A stretch of DNA of 64,000 nt. Origin: Dallia pectoralis (Eukaryota > Chordata > Actinopteri > Esociformes > Umbridae). Every line of letters starts with the position of its first letter. Position 1 is the stretch's first letter. The translations under genes were made by a program, and so were the position numbers. The DNA is taken from contig CM055748.1 in assembly GCA_029465975.1 (NCBI GenBank), positions 7,584,458-7,648,457 of the forward strand, in the 5' to 3' direction. Below, piece after piece: positions 51,081 to 64,000 of the stretch. Under the pieces are notes generated by a model, which did no database searches, was not told the DNA's origin, and saw only the letters and a list, made by a program, of their open reading frames with translations.

Positions 51081-53101
51081 AGTGCGTTTTTCCATTTGAA
51101 AAGAGACAGTATCTATTCATGCACTGATTGTGCTTCACTCCCCAGTCCGGATCCTGTTGAAGATTGCAGCTCTCTCTACTCTGTTAGACCAGAGCTGTTG
51201 TTTTGATGACTGCTCAGAATTGCATTTTAGCAAAAACTGCAAGTTTCTGGAAGACATCAGAATATACGGACGAATGCATTCTAATAGCAGACTTTTTATT
51301 GTTGTGAAAGGGTTACCATCAAGATAGCACGTTCTCACTGCATCTCATTATTCTCTGCAGAACACCAGACTGCCATTGTGTGCTTTAGCCTGGCCACGTA
51401 CAGTGTTTGAAACCAACCTGAAACCATTCGTAAAACGTGCACTTGTCCTGGATATTTTCAGGGAGTAAGTGTCTGTTTTTGTGCCAGGCTTCCCAAACAT
51501 GCCTATTTGAAAATGATTGATGATATTGATTACTTTCAAACTGCGAACAAACTTCACGTGTTTGTCTTTATAATGAATAGGTGGCTTTTGGACCTTTTAT
51601 GTCACGCTGTCTTCCAGAGGCAGGTTGAACTCTGTGCGGTAGACAAACATATGGGGTCACATTGACACCAATTATTACAAAAATTATTCTTAACAATAGC
51701 TCATTATGTATCTGACAAAAACAATATGGCGGTCCCAAACATTGTAAAATAAAAGTAAACAGATGGGAAACAACAGCAGATGAAAAGTGCTCACTATTTA
51801 TTTATTTATTTGTGCTTACGTGATTGTTAAAAGTCAGGAAAATTAGCAGAGAAATAGCAGAGATGGCAAAGAGACTATTCAACTTCAATGGTGCAGGTTT
51901 AGAAACCTCCAACCACCACCACCCTGCCTTTAAATATGACAGACAAGTGCTTAAGCTATTAGAGCCTAGGCACAATTCACCCAAAGCTTTCAGTCGCTCT
52001 CAATACAACAAGATAAACGCCTGGTTGGCCCCTTGAACAGACAAGATAAAATGCTGAGTCAGAATCCGTGTTTGCACAGCACACTTCTTGTTTCGCCGTT
52101 GAGTGTGAAGCAGTGATCAAACACAGGCAGAGAGCGCAGACAGGCCCTGGGTTCACCCGTCACCGGGGAGATGAATAATGCATACGGGCTTAAACGGGAC
52201 CCGGAGAACAGAACCGGGCCGGGCGACGTCATTACGCATTCGCCCACGCTTTATTATGGGGCATTGTGTTTTGTATTCCTCCGGTCTTTTTGAGTCTCGT
52301 ATGCTTGTCACATCGTTCTGCCCTTTGCTTTAGATCCATCAGTGTCAACACTGTATTCCCGCGTGGATCTCGCGTGTGACGCGTGTGAGATCCGCACGGC
52401 TCCTCCGCCCCTCTTAGCGTTTTCTCTTCCTCGCATCTCACTGGTGATTTTATTTCTGACTACGAGTGCTTATAGGAACCGCAGCTCAAACTGCTGTCTT
52501 CATTTCTCTATTCATGTTTTAACACAATAACCCCATCATGAAATGCACTTTTAACTTGAACTAAAACATAGTTTGTACTTGTGCATTTGTGCACTTGTGT
52601 TGTGCAGACCAATGAACCCTTTACCTCTGTAATACACTGTGCTGACTTAGTGTGTTGGTCATTAAATTACCTGATTATTGCCCAATATTATTGTCATATT
52701 TGCTGTACCTTTTTGTCGGAGCATTGTTCAATCATTTGTCAATATCCTTTTTTAACTGTACTGTAATGTCTTTTTTCCAAGTGGTATCTGGCCAAAATAG
52801 CTATATTTCATGTCTAAAAATAAAAGAATGCCCTACTACTGCAATGCAATCTGTCACTCGACAACTATATCAAAGAGTTCTAAAATAACAACAAAGTAAC
52901 TGAAAAATATTCAACATATGAAATATCAGCTTTCTGGTTTTTACTCGATAGATCCTGAGAGCTATGGTTGTATTCACACTGGCCTTTTTAAATCCATGTA
53001 GTGGTCAGCTTGTCCATGTAGCATAAGGGCTTTTAACAGTCGGGTTGGTGTTAAGCCCACGCATCGTACTGGCACTGATGTGTTCTTCTCTTTTTCCTTA
53101 G
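51081..53101. other. Intergenic or kcnj5 intron; nothing recognised
   Basis: No gene or named repeat is seen. CpG density is raised near 52180-52440. Confidence 0.4.
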
Positions 53102-53211
53102 GGGATGACAAAAGATGAACATGGTAGCAACAGACAGCTGAGACTGCTTAATTCAGAGATTACAAATTAGCTAACAGAGTGGTGCACATTTTGCTGAGTC
53201 CAGTTTCCCAT
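53102..53211 (+). other. Candidate non-coding 5' exon of kcnj5
   Basis: A 110-nt stretch between a strong acceptor (TCTTCTCTTTTTCCTTAG) and donor (GTGAGT). It is not open in any useful frame, which fits a leader exon. Evidence is the splice sites only. Confidence 0.3.
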
Positions 53212-53946
53212 GTGAGTTCAAAGTTAATCCACACATTAGCACTTTGGTACTGTAGCTAGAAAAAAAACTGCCATTTTTAGAACGCCACTGTCACCAACGT
53301 CCTCACTAATGTCCTCATGAATTACCGAAGATAAAGTAACCCAGTAGCATCGTCATTGTGTTACGCAAATATGAACGTTGAAACAAATTGATGTAGCATC
53401 CCAATTCAAGAACGCAGAACGCATAATCGGGCAGTAAAAGAAACAATACGTTTAAAAAGTACTCACATTCAAACACATGATTACTCTCAAACACATTTAG
53501 CAAGAATGTGGAAGTTGCAAATATAACCTAATTCGTGCTCAAACTAATAATACAGTTTAAAATCCAGGTTATTTTTTTCACAAATTTGGGATATTTGGAT
53601 GACCATAACATTCTTCATAATAACTTTTCTAAATAAGATATTTTATTGCATTTCATTTATATTTTATTATTAATGGTTACCAAGGTGTTAACCACCTCAG
53701 AATCAAAAGTTTGAGTTATTTGCTCAGATAAATATGATAATTCTGGCATTCCATTCATCATTTTAGTTTTACTGGACAGTAAAGATGATACTTTTTTATT
53801 TGAGAAAATATAAAAACAAGGTTAAACAAGCCAGCAGTGTGTGTGACATGCATCCTGTCATCTTTATGGTTATATTGGGACAAATAACACATTTGCGTTT
53901 ATTTATTTCACATTTTGTTGAAACATCTCACTCTTTTTACCCACAG

Positions 53947-56900
53947 GTGTTGAGGTCAAGCTGAGGATGGCAGGAGATTCTCCAGTCCACATGGACCACG
54001 ACATGGAGATAGGAGTCACACCCACAGCAGTAAGATATCTTACACATTACTCTTTGTCTCTCCATTGCCCTGTCCAACACTGGGAGATACACGAATGAGA
54101 GAGAGGAGACCAAGCTTTTTAATTTCAGAGGAGACTGGCTGGAACAGTGCACAGCTGTGGTGACAAATTTAACATGTCAGTTGAAACAGGTTTGTTTATC
54201 AGCAAAATTTGCTGATCAGCACATCTGTTACTTTTTAACTTTAAAGTTTTTTAATGTCAACCCGCTCCCCTGTGCACTCCACTGGCTTTCAGTTGAAGCT
54301 AGCAATCATTACAAGGACATGGTGCTTGCCTTCAAAGTAAATATCAACATTAATGCTGCACTAGGTAGGATTTTGCAGGTAATTGAAATGTGAGAAACAG
54401 CGCCCCCCCACATTAGAATTCTCCCCTCAAGCCCAAGTTTGATTGACAGCTGGGTTAATCTTTCCGAATCAAATGAGCGTGCAACAGACTTGTTAGCTAT
54501 CTAGTTATACGCGATTCTTAAGTCATATGTATATTTCATGTAAATTCGGTCAGAAAGTGACACCACACCAACGCTAGATTACAGATGTCCAGGAAATCAG
54601 TGCTTTCTTGGAATTAGCATTGTAAGGCTATAAATATAGCTACATATTTTTTGGGCCATACGTATTTACAACTGTAAGAAATCAGTTATTCCTTTTCAAT
54701 TGGCTATTGTACCTGTATTATAACACAGAACATATTTCTGCCTGTCCAGATAGAAAACTCCATGTCCAACTTATACATTTTCATTGGGTAACTAGCCATG
54801 CTAGCATTAGCTTAGCTAAACTGTGTGCTACCTATAGTTATCTTTTCAAAAACAAAGCTAAAATAGTATTCATGTGAATAAATACATTTACCTGTCCTGC
54901 TTTTAATGCAGTTAATTCTTTCCATGTTGAAAATGCTACTGTACAACTATTTATATGTATATTACGAATAGCTCTACTCCAATACAATAGTGCTCCAATA
55001 TATTTGGTTGCTGGTGACACTGTCATTTATTGAGATGGATTAGACAACAAAGACAACCAAGCAGAATTATTCAGTTCTGGGGTTGGTTGTCACAGAGGGT
55101 GGGGTTGATTGTCACTCTATTTTCCAACGGTATTTGCAACAAGAAATTCAGATTTTCTTATTTTTCATTTAAACCTAAATATACAATACAATTTCAAATG
55201 TTTTAGCAAGACAAAGGCATTCCTCTTCATCTGTGTACTCATGGAGCTCTGTCTCCCGTTTGGGCTTTTTCCTTCCCTGCGGCAGGGCGGAGCGATAGAT
55301 CTGTTGGCAATTTTTCCTATGGAATTATCTTCTTCCTTCACTGCGCAACTGCTTTCTCCATCTTAAGCTCATCCTTAACTTGTGTGCTAGTTAAAAATGT
55401 TTTCTTTCTCTTATGTTGGGCCAGTTTCCATCTGCCAGCTTCAGAGTGAGGGCAGACATCTTCCGAACTTGAGCCAGAGTTAAAGTAGGCTGGTCTGGGC
55501 GCTGTAAACCACCGTCGGGTGGGTGGAGGTTGGGGGGCAAAAGAACGAGCATGTTGGTTGGGTGCAGGACAAATCATCGAACACATGACTATTACAGGAA
55601 GGTTGATTTTTACCCTTAAACCTGCTTTGCTGTTCACAGGTGTTGCATACAGGGGATATGCAATGGCAACAATCCCAGTAAAGTCAAACTCTCACCATCC
55701 AGGCGTCACATGCATATTACATGTTTCTTCTAAGGCCTATATACTGTCCAATCAAGAGGCTAGAGTTTATGCTGACAGCCTAGTGGGGAATAACAGGATG
55801 AACAAGGTATTTTATTTTGCATAGTCTCTAGGCCATCAATGGACAAGTGAGAACATTGGCTGTTCAAAATCCACAATGAAGGCTACGCCTAATGTGTGCA
55901 GCGAATTGCTTCAGGAACTCCAAAGAACGTTTTGCACCTTCTTTGCATCCATCTTTGTTGATATGGTGAGCACTGTAGTTTACCCTGGAAAACAAAGTTG
56001 ATGGGAATGCTGCTTCCTAACCGACACAGCACATGCAACAGTAACAAGTGTGACCCTCTTTCCAGAGGTGAGAGAGCCCGCATGTTTGTAATCTCTCTGA
56101 GCAACTTCCTTTTTTGGCTTGTGTATAATAGTCACAAATGTGACAACCAACCCCCTAGCAGCGAGACAACCGGCCTCATCTGAGATCTTCAGCTAAATGT
56201 ATCCCTAGCAACCAAATGGCCTGATGATGTAGCGTTTGAAAATTGTACTCAAACTGCAGCTGATGTCGAACATTCTTAAACAGAACAATTTGAATTGAGA
56301 TACACCAAAAGGACAACATTTCAGAATAAAATATTTTTTTTTTTTTTTAAAGTGTGTAATTATTCCCTTACCTGTAATTATTCCCTTATAGATAGTTATC
56401 TCCCTTTACAAGCTGACAATATGAATGACCCCATAGAGAGGCCACACATTTGATGAGAAACATTTAAGACAACCCCTCCCCCCTAGTTTGGCTGTAATGA
56501 ACACTGTAACGACCAACCCGCATGACAACCAACCCTGGTCTAAGAAAAATAAATGTTTAGGAAGCAGAGTGGATTTTCGTACTTCAGGATTTTGTGTTTG
56601 CCACAGGCTTGGAGGTAGGACTTTGACCATATATGCATAATTAGGGGGATTTCAACTTTAAAAAAGGCATTGGTCGTGTTCAACAAGACGTGATAATTAT
56701 CAATGACCATTTCCTACCGGAGTGCTTAAATTGGTTGTATAATTGTTTATAAGCACATTCTTCATTTCATTCGTGAAGTTATATAGGACTGTTTATATGC
56801 AGTACTGATAATCGACGCATCACGACTTCACTCAATCTGTGTCCGTGAAACTGTCACTGAAGGTTCAATTACATTTAAATGTGGAGATTGAAATTGAGCT

Positions 56901-59900
56901 GACAAGAAGTTTCCACATCTTGGCCCTAAAACCCTCTAATGGCAATGGCATCGTGATGCAATTATATAACTATCAGTGATGCATTTTTATTACTTTTTTA
57001 TTTTTGTGAGCTGTCTCTATTGCATTATGTTTGTTAGGCATATACAGTACTTTTGCTTCACACCATCTTTGTTTAAGACTACTAAAGTGTGTCGGATGTA
57101 ACCCACTGCTACAAGAGGTTAAAAAGGATGATTGAAATCATTTGTAATCACAAGTATGACCAGAGTTGTGTTTTTTCACAAAACCACTACAATGAATACT
57201 ATACAATAAAGTAACGCCGAGTAATATTATACTGTATTTTAAAGTGAAATATTTTAATATGTTTCAAATCATTTGGAACATTTTTGAGAGTTGTCTATTC
57301 AGTTTCTCTATGCATATATATATATATAACCCTAATTATACCAAATAAGTTACATGACAACATTTATACAGTACAGCAAATAGCTTACCCAGGAAGTCAT
57401 TAGTTTTGCTCATAAGTTAATTTATTAAAACAAGGATATGACATTGAGACAAGATCTTATTCTTATGGGAACATGTTGTTCTCAAGGGAAAATATAAACT
57501 GCAATAAAGCAATACATAATGTAATGGGTTCATAAAAATGTGTTTGCATAAAACAAGCACACTCACATTTAATACCTATTTACATGTTGGTTTAGAGTGC
57601 CTTGCATAGATCCCTCAGTCCAACTTCAGATTTGCCTGAATCTCATTTCAGGAGCAGGTGGCATACAACTAAAAATTTTTTTTTTTTACCGAGACCCACG
57701 GGGGCCTCCTGGTCTTTCGAGGAGTGAGATGCAGAGCTCTCTCTGATTTAGGTGAAAATGATGTGTTCACTAGTATTTTGTCTTTAAATCCAATGGTTGG
57801 TGTGAGAGGTGAGGTTTTTCCAGAGAAAAGAGATTCCATGTGAGTGACCAAGTGGATCTATAACATTTACAGATCTCTACCAAAGGTGAGGAAGGAGTTT
57901 CTGGGAAAAAAACACATTATATACAAAAAGCCGCCAATGGAAGTAAGAGCAACCAAATGAATATAACTCGCTCAACTAGGAACAAAGGTCTCTTAGACTC
58001 ACTACGCCAGTGCCTTGATTAAAAAAAAAAATGATGTATTTATTCAACAAAATAAAAATGTAACTGAAATAATTTAAATTTTACAGCCAGGACCGGAAAC
58101 TCACAGCAGTGGTGTACTAAAGTACTCAGAGGCCGCCCAGTGCTTGCGCAGCAGTCCCTTAAATACCCCTATAATTGCTAACTTTCCCCCGGTGATAGAA
58201 GGAAAACAACCAAATTCACCACACTCGTGACATTCTGTCACACTCCCGTGCACTGGCCCAAGACCTGACAGGATTAACATTCAAAATACTGTACATTTCT
58301 TTGAAAAAAATAAGTATTTTTTATTTACATTTACCAATGATTCAAGCATCTTAGCAAGACAAAAATTGAAGATCTTTCGTTGAAATGTAATAAAAAGTAT
58401 CACGACCGCTGTCAGAGCCCCCTCCAAAGCCAGTCTATCGCCACCTGCTGGCAGGCTTCGGCGGTCACTCGCTCTGGTTTACTAGCTGCCATCGTTCCCT
58501 CCACCCGACATTAATTGTCCGGTCTCGTCATCACAGTTACCTGGTGCTCATTCCCCCATCAGTAGAGTATATAGGTCCCCTGTGTTTGGCCATGTCCTTG
58601 TGTGGTATTGTTGCATGTTACATGTCGTACTGTGTGTTCAACTGTTCGGCCCTACGTTCTCTATTAAGTGTTCCTTGGACCTTCATGAGCTGTGTCGCAC
58701 ACATTTTTTATTTTGTTACAAGTACCAGTAGAGTACAGTTAACTAAGAGCAGGCAGGGCTTAATTAACACCATTAAAACCCAAGTAACGTCATCTGTTTC
58801 CGAGCCAAGCTTCATCCTTCTTTACTACACCACACACCGAGCGTGACAATCCCTACCATCACTGCCAAACGTAATGGCATCACATATGCTGATTTCTAAA
58901 CTTTTGGAACATTTCCAGATATAACTATGCTATAAAATATTGCGAAAACAGACCGGGCTCCAGTTTATCTGGCCCTGTGACATTTATTTGGTGGTGTAAT
59001 ACAGCTTATGCATCAAGATCATATTTATTTGTGATATCCTGAAAAATAAAACCCAGATCAATATTTTTAGCAAATCATTCTGCTTGATGATGCCCGCTTT
59101 CAAAATGTAGTCAACGCTTGTAGTGAGTTGGCTTAAAAATGTATTTATGTGTAAAGCCTGCAGAGGTAAACTTATGATTACATATACATATTATAAACAA
59201 TTTGTTAGTATTGGAACCAGAATCTAACTTAATGTGTTGGTAAAGATGTGGGGAAGAAATACTTAGTGGCATGCCTTGTACATCCAGGTAGAGAAATAAC
59301 AATCAAATTCTGCTTTTAGCTCATATTTTACACGAACACATTTCTCAATTGCTTGAAATATTGCTAGTCTGGGTTTGAGCCTGAATCTATTTTTCTCCCA
59401 GATTAGATCCAGGCAAGTTCAGCAAAGAAAAGGTCACGAAAAAAGGTCTGTTCCTTGAAATGTTTCAAATGTCTCTTGTTAATAAGACAGGTTTGCATCT
59501 TGGTGATATCATCGATTTGCCCTGGCTCATTCAGTCATGGTTGGTTTCATTTAGATTCAACCATGGTATTTAACTAGCTCAAGTTAAGGTGAAAAGTTTA
59601 GGCTCCCAGCACCTTGTTACATGTGAATGCATTAGCCAATTAGAAGGTCAGAATAATAAGATGACTACTACGGTACGGAGCCCGTTTAGAAATGTATATA
59701 AAATAGCGACAACAAAGTCAGGACTACCTACGAAGGACAATGTCTGAAATCAAGGGCATGTGTGATAATACATAATTACTGAATACGGGTCATACTAAGG
59801 TAACTGATGTTACACGATTCTTGGGAGAGAATTAGATGTGTATACATGTGTCCAGTTAGCACCCTCAGATATTTACTAGGGCAATGGATCTGTTGATTAC

Positions 59901-61438
59901 AATGGGATTACCATGTCCAATTACTATCAGAACTGGACGTCATCCACAAAGACACAAAGATCCCATGCAGATTTTTTCGTGTCTATGTGCTGTTCAGGCG
60001 TGCCAGTGTTCCACATGGGGGTGAGGTACTGCGCTAGGGACTGTGGGGGGCGTGGCTGTGGAGCCAGATCGCCTGGTTGGAGACAGGCCAGCAAACAAGG
60101 AAGGAAGGCCTTGTGCCCTTGTGTTCTCTCAGGATGTCCTCTCTCCCTCAATCTTGGCGCACCGTGTGCCTGGATAGAAACACCTTGTCATTTGAGCAGT
60201 GCCATTCAACAGTATCAGCGCCTTCCATTTAATTTAGACGGAGCATGTTATCCACACTCGGGTGACAGAAACGTCTACTTTGCTATGCTTGAAGATCATT
60301 AAGAATAAAAAAAGCAAATGCTGGGTTAAGTATATTTTTTCAAATTAGTTTGCTGAAAATATAGACACGGACATTACACATCAAGATGTTTCTCCTGACG
60401 ATGTGACCCGACCAGTAAGAACGTACCGTTTGGCTATGAACTAAGAGTTTTTTCACAACAGGCTTTACTTCATGAACACATGTTCTACCAAAGATTATAT
60501 GGTGACCCAGAAATACCCCACTGTAAACCTTCTCAGTAAAGCTCTTCCTCTCCACTCTCTTCAGGTGATGAAGCTTCCCAAACACTTGCGGGATGCCCAG
60601 ATCTCCACCGAGCGCACCCACCTGATCGATGACCCCGTCAAAAAGCCCCGGCAACGCTACGTCCAGAAGGACGGCAAGTGCAACGTTCACCACGGCAACG
60701 TGCAGGAGACCTACCGTTACCTTAGCGACCTGTTCACAACGCTGGTGGACCTGCGCTGGCGCCTCAGCCTCTTCATCTTCACTCTGGTCTACGTGGTCAA
60801 CTGGCTGTTCTTTGGCCTGCTGTGGTACATCATCGCCCTGGTCCGGGGAGACCTGTGGCATAGTGACGAAGACGGCTGGAAGCCCTGCGTCGAGAACCTC
60901 AACAGTTTCGTTTCAGCCTTCCTGTTCTCCATCGAGACGGAGACCACCATAGGCTATGGCTACCGGGTCATCACGGAGCAGTGTCCCGAAGGCATCATAC
61001 TGCTGCTCATCCAAGCCATACTGGGCTCCATCGTCAACGCTATGATGGTGGGCTGCATGTTTGTCAAGATCTCCCAGCCTAAGAACCGCGCAGAGACGCT
61101 CATGTTCTCGCACAAGGCGGTGATTTCCGTGCGGGACAACAAGTTGTGTCTGATGTTCCGGGTCGGGGACCTGCGCAACTCGCACATTGTGGAGGCCTCC
61201 ATCCGGGCCAAGCTGATCCGCTCACAACAGACTAAGGAGGGGGAGTTCATCCCGCTCAACCAGACTGATATCAACATAGGCTTCGACACGGGAGACGATC
61301 GACTCTTCCTGGTTTCCCCGCTCATCATCTCCCATGAGATCAACGAGAAGAGCCCGTTCTGGGAGCTGTCCCAGGCACAGATGGATAAGGAGGAGTTTGA
61401 AATTGTGGTTATCCTGGAAGGCATGGTGGAGGCCACAG
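53947..61438 (+). CDS. kcnj5: G-protein-activated inward rectifier K+ channel 4 (GIRK4/Kir3.4), 3' partial
   Basis: A subunit of the muscarinic K+ channel in heart and endocrine cells, opened by G-beta-gamma, PIP2 and Na+. Coding exons: 53967-54029 (21 codons; exon starts at 53947 with 20 nt of leader) and 60565-61438 (291 codons plus one base). The N-terminus MAGDSPVHMDHDMEIGVTP matches human KCNJ5 and separates it from other GIRKs. Seen: M1 around residues 88-112, pore with TIGYG at 149-153 (same numbering as human), Ser143 in the pore helix as in human GIRK4, M2 around 164-188 with Asn179, and Asp223 of the Na+ site in RVGDLRNSH. The second exon ends at MVEATG, where the human intron lies. 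The last exon, with the C-terminal tail, is not in the window, so the absence of a stop is not a defect. Confidence 0.95.
53967..54029 (+). CDS. kcnj5: kcnj5 first coding exon
   Basis: ATG at 53967 in GAGGATGGCAGG context, donor GTAAGA after 54029, phase 0. The acceptor TTTTTACCCACAG precedes 53947. Confidence 0.92.
54030..58397 (+). other. kcnj5 intron, first part
   Basis: Mostly AT-rich sequence without recognisable genes. A (TA)n run lies at 57315-57329. Short open frames (for example 55519-55824) have no known match. Confidence 0.5.
58398..58848 (+). mobile_element. Old solo LTR (Gypsy-type) in kcnj5 intron
   Basis: It runs from TATCACGACC (a mutated TGTCACG start) to GAGCGTGACA, has a TATATAGG box at about 58568 and is CpG-rich compared with its surroundings. 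No exact target duplication is left. It is of the same general TGTCACG...TGACA class as the tandem element but not clearly the same family. Confidence 0.6.
58849..60564 (+). other. kcnj5 intron, rest
   Basis: Nothing recognised; the open frame 59913-60302 is unsupported. Confidence 0.45.
60565..61438 (+). CDS. kcnj5: kcnj5 main coding exon (M1, pore, M2, most of cytoplasmic domain)
   Basis: Acceptor CTCTCTTCAG, donor GTAAGT; 874 nt with high third-position G+C, unlike the AT-rich flanks. The open frame extends upstream of the acceptor to an ATG at 60472, but that part is intronic. Confidence 0.96.
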
Positions 61439-64000
61439 GTAAGTCTGATTAGAACTGGGCCAAGGACACCAGGCTTGACGTCACTTAGGTCCTGTTTTTG
61501 TTCAAAACCTTTCAGATGGTTCATCGAGATTCAGTCGTCCCCTTTTTGTCTGTCTAGAATCCTATACATTTTGAGAGTCTTAGAGTTTGTAAAAAAAAAG
61601 AATAGGGTACGACAATTCCAGTCGTGTTGACAAAATATAAACTTTATAGATATTTTGTTCTCTAAAAAGGCTTTGCCACCTGCTTGACAGGTCGTGTTAG
61701 TAATTTGGTAATTCTGAAGACACTTATCTAGAGCAAATGGAGTCAACAGTGTGGCTCAAGGACAGAATGACAGATGTTTTGTCGGCTCTGGGATCAACCT
61801 TAAGATGTAAGTAAGATCCTAGAACAGCTCTCTAGTGTCGCAGACACTGTTCGTAAACAACACAAAGAAGCAGAAATCAGTCAAATAAATAAACAAAGGT
61901 ACCTTTAATAAAAGTAATAAAGCCAGCATAAAATGTATCGATGTGCAGATTAAACACATCAATTAGTGAGAAAATAGAATATCACAATTAGCAAATACAG
62001 TATGTGATTTGGTACCACAATGTTTCAATCAGAGAAGCAGTGAGAAACAAATAATTCATTTACCACAGATTATTCTGTGAAAACATGTGTTGTGTGTCAC
62101 ATTTGCATTTAAAAATCAATGATAAATGTTCCTGTTTTCAAACAATCCTGTTTTGCCATTCCACTTTACAGTTCTCTGCTTTCAGGGCAGAAGGATAGTA
62201 GGATTATATAACAGATCAGCTAATATTCCTACAACGTAGAAAAACAACAACATTATCTTCAATAGCTGAAACGTACCTCATCCATATGTTCCCCTATACA
62301 GTCTGGCTGTAAGCCCAAGGATGGCCAAATCTCTGTAAATTCTCTAACTCTATTTACAACCGTCTTCAATGGTCAAATGTCTTGTCTAATGAGAGTGTAT
62401 GCCTTCTTTTGGCAGGAAATCACAAGTTGCTTGTTGGCGTTGAGGGAATGTCTTATTTTAGCTTCGGAAACATCTTTTTCAACCTCTATATATTTTTAGT
62501 GCTCGATCAGGCCTAAAAGAAACCTCAATGCCATTTTTTCCAAGTCTGTTTTGTTGTTTGTCTATTCAAAGCGATTCAATAATAATGTCAGGCATTTATT
62601 CAATTTTTCAGAGAATATGCAAAGATTATGTCTAATGGCACTATGCAACAAAAATATTGAAAATACACTTCTTAAATAGCAAATAAATAAAAATTCACGG
62701 CACTTATTGTTTTCCGTAATTGTTACCACTTTTGCAATTTTTTCCACAAACACAATTGACCAAAAAAAACATTCCTGTTTGAATGGTCTTCATGGAATGT
62801 TGTTATTTTGGAACATGTTTCCATTATGGGTGTAGCCAGGTTGTTACATCAAGGATGCCTCTTTGACTGTTTGTTCCAAAACTAGAGTTGCTTACGCTTC
62901 TCTGTGTTTGGGGTGAAGCAGTCGTCATAAAGTCAACTGCCCCAGAGGGGTTCTGCCTTGCTACAGTCAATAATGGTATGGTATTTTCACACTACCAAAT
63001 GAGAACCAAAAATAATGGTCAAATAGTAGTAATGTAAGTTTCACCTATCTGGAAATTACTGGCAGTGGTTAGTCCATAGAGGAATGCCTGCCGGACTGTA
63101 TTTTTAAAAGTTGTCACATACACTGACAAGCCAAAGCATTATGCTTGAATTAACAAAATACCAAAATGAAACTGAAGTGCAGAGAATGACACAAGGCTGA
63201 CGTAATTAGTCATGTGGGTATTGACTATAAGCCAAAGAGAGCTTTGTCCGATGACTCATATTGCCGGTTGAAACACACAATACCGAGGTTTGGTAATTAC
63301 TGCTCACATTTGCGGTGTCAGAGAAAAACAATTAGGCAGTCCCAATGAGACAGCGATGTTTACTATCACATCCACTTTTCGTTACACTGAATCAAGGCAA
63401 TTACATTCAGGAAATGCGATCACTCTTGGGATTTGGGCATATTAATCCGTCTGGAGCCTTTCTGAGGTCCGTTCCTACAGCCGAGCGTGGAAGGATTTGC
63501 TGAACAGCCACCACCAATGAAATACCCATCGCTCTTCACTGAAGTAGAGTAAACTTCAGAAATGTTCGTGGAAACGTTGTGCAGTATTTGAGTCGTACAA
63601 TGTCATCAATGATAGGAAAAGCTTCATTTGCCTGTAAATGTCCAACGAAAATCATTTCTGGCCTGACACTGCTAGCTAACCATCGCATTTGATTTAATAA
63701 AACAATTGAGTCAGCCAAAACAAATGTTCTAGTAAGAAATACTGCGAACAGTTATTATACAATATTATAATATATTATGCATTTTTTGTCACTTAACTAC
63801 AACATATTTCAAATACAATATTGCAACTGAACATCTTATGAAACAGTTTTAGAATAAAAGCTATTGCAGTGCTCAAATGGCAGCCGATCCACAAACCAGC
63901 AACCAATAAGTGGCTTGATCAAATCACAGAGCCGACAAGGTCAACTATTGGTCATTCTCTGTCATGGCAAGGCTGATAACCCATAATTCCTTCCTGCACT
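61439..64000 (+). other. kcnj5 intron (3' part, runs past window end)
   Basis: No further coding exon is seen; the expected C-terminal exon (the human segment after MVEATG) was looked for and not found. A Tc1 terminal-repeat scrap lies at 63119-63150. Confidence 0.5.
63119..63150 (+). mobile_element. Tc1-type terminal-repeat scrap
   Basis: TACACTGACAAGCCAAAGCA, then TTATG, matches the terminal repeat (TACACTGATCAGCCATAACATTATG type) of the same fish Tc1 family as the transposase remnant at 15930-16690. Confidence 0.5.

Noticed and set aside
60472..60564. Alternative kcnj5 start at ATG 60472, in frame with the main exon
   Set aside because: A strong acceptor (CTCTCTTCAG) lies at 60564 and the exon 53967-54029 supplies the conserved GIRK4 N-terminus; the extra residues match no GIRK.
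61439..64000. C-terminal exon of kcnj5 within the window
   Set aside because: No segment resembling the GIRK4 tail with an acceptor was found; the intron probably runs past the end.

Overview
This is a teleost fish nuclear locus. It has vertebrate-type split genes with GT/AG introns and a dense load of fish-type repeats: salmonid-type Tc1 elements, hAT elements, LINE fragments, Ty3/Gypsy-like LTR elements and long minisatellites. The Tc1 and foldback repeat types suggest a pike/salmon-lineage fish, but that is inference. Nothing bacterial or viral is present as a functional unit.

Four protein-coding genes are supported by exon-by-exon reading. (1) fam118b (+, 5561-8819) encodes a SIR2-like protein. 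Only its last five coding exons are in the window; the N-terminal exons lie upstream. (2) srpra (-, 23364-10485) is the signal recognition particle receptor alpha subunit. All 14 coding exons can be joined in phase to a complete 652-residue protein. It is tail-to-tail with fam118b. (3) tirap (+, about 25981-28322) is the TIR adaptor Mal. Two alternative tiny first coding exons are possible. (4) kcnj5 (+, coding from 53967) is the G-protein-gated inward rectifier GIRK4. Two coding exons, separated by a 6.5-kb intron, give residues 1-312; the C-terminal exon lies beyond the window. The order fam118b-srpra-tirap matches human 11q24.2, but foxred1, which lies between SRPRA and TIRAP in human, is not seen here.

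Region by region. 1-5.5 kb: upstream fam118b intron or flank with a Tc1 fragment, a hAT nested in a hAT (both with perfect 8-bp target duplications) and a 43-bp minisatellite. 5.5-9.5 kb: fam118b 3' half. 9.7-23.4 kb: srpra, whose introns carry Tc1, SINE, LINE and hAT debris. 23.4-28.3 kb: a small LINE insertion with intact target duplication, tirap, and a solo LTR inside its intron. 28.68-35.22 kb: the most striking object, a tandem LTR element (LTR-internal-LTR-internal-LTR) flanked by a 5-bp target duplication. Its internal regions consist largely of stacked GC-rich minisatellites (30, 24, 27 and 24 bp), every unit carrying an 'AAGATGGC/CGATGGC' core. 35.2-42.1 kb: LINE, Tc1 and Gypsy graveyard. 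42.4-43.4 kb: 19-bp minisatellite and simple repeats. 43.4-51.1 kb: GC-rich patches that may hold the kcnj5 promoter and 5' exon, and a 1-kb 23-bp minisatellite. 53.1-64 kb: kcnj5 and its introns.

The genes do not form one pathway. srpra is housekeeping (co-translational ER targeting), tirap is innate immune signalling, fam118b is a SIR2-like protein and kcnj5 is a K+ channel. The longest open frames of the window (29.1-34.8 kb on both strands, and 46.4-47.5 kb) are artefacts of repeats without stop codons and should not be read as genes.
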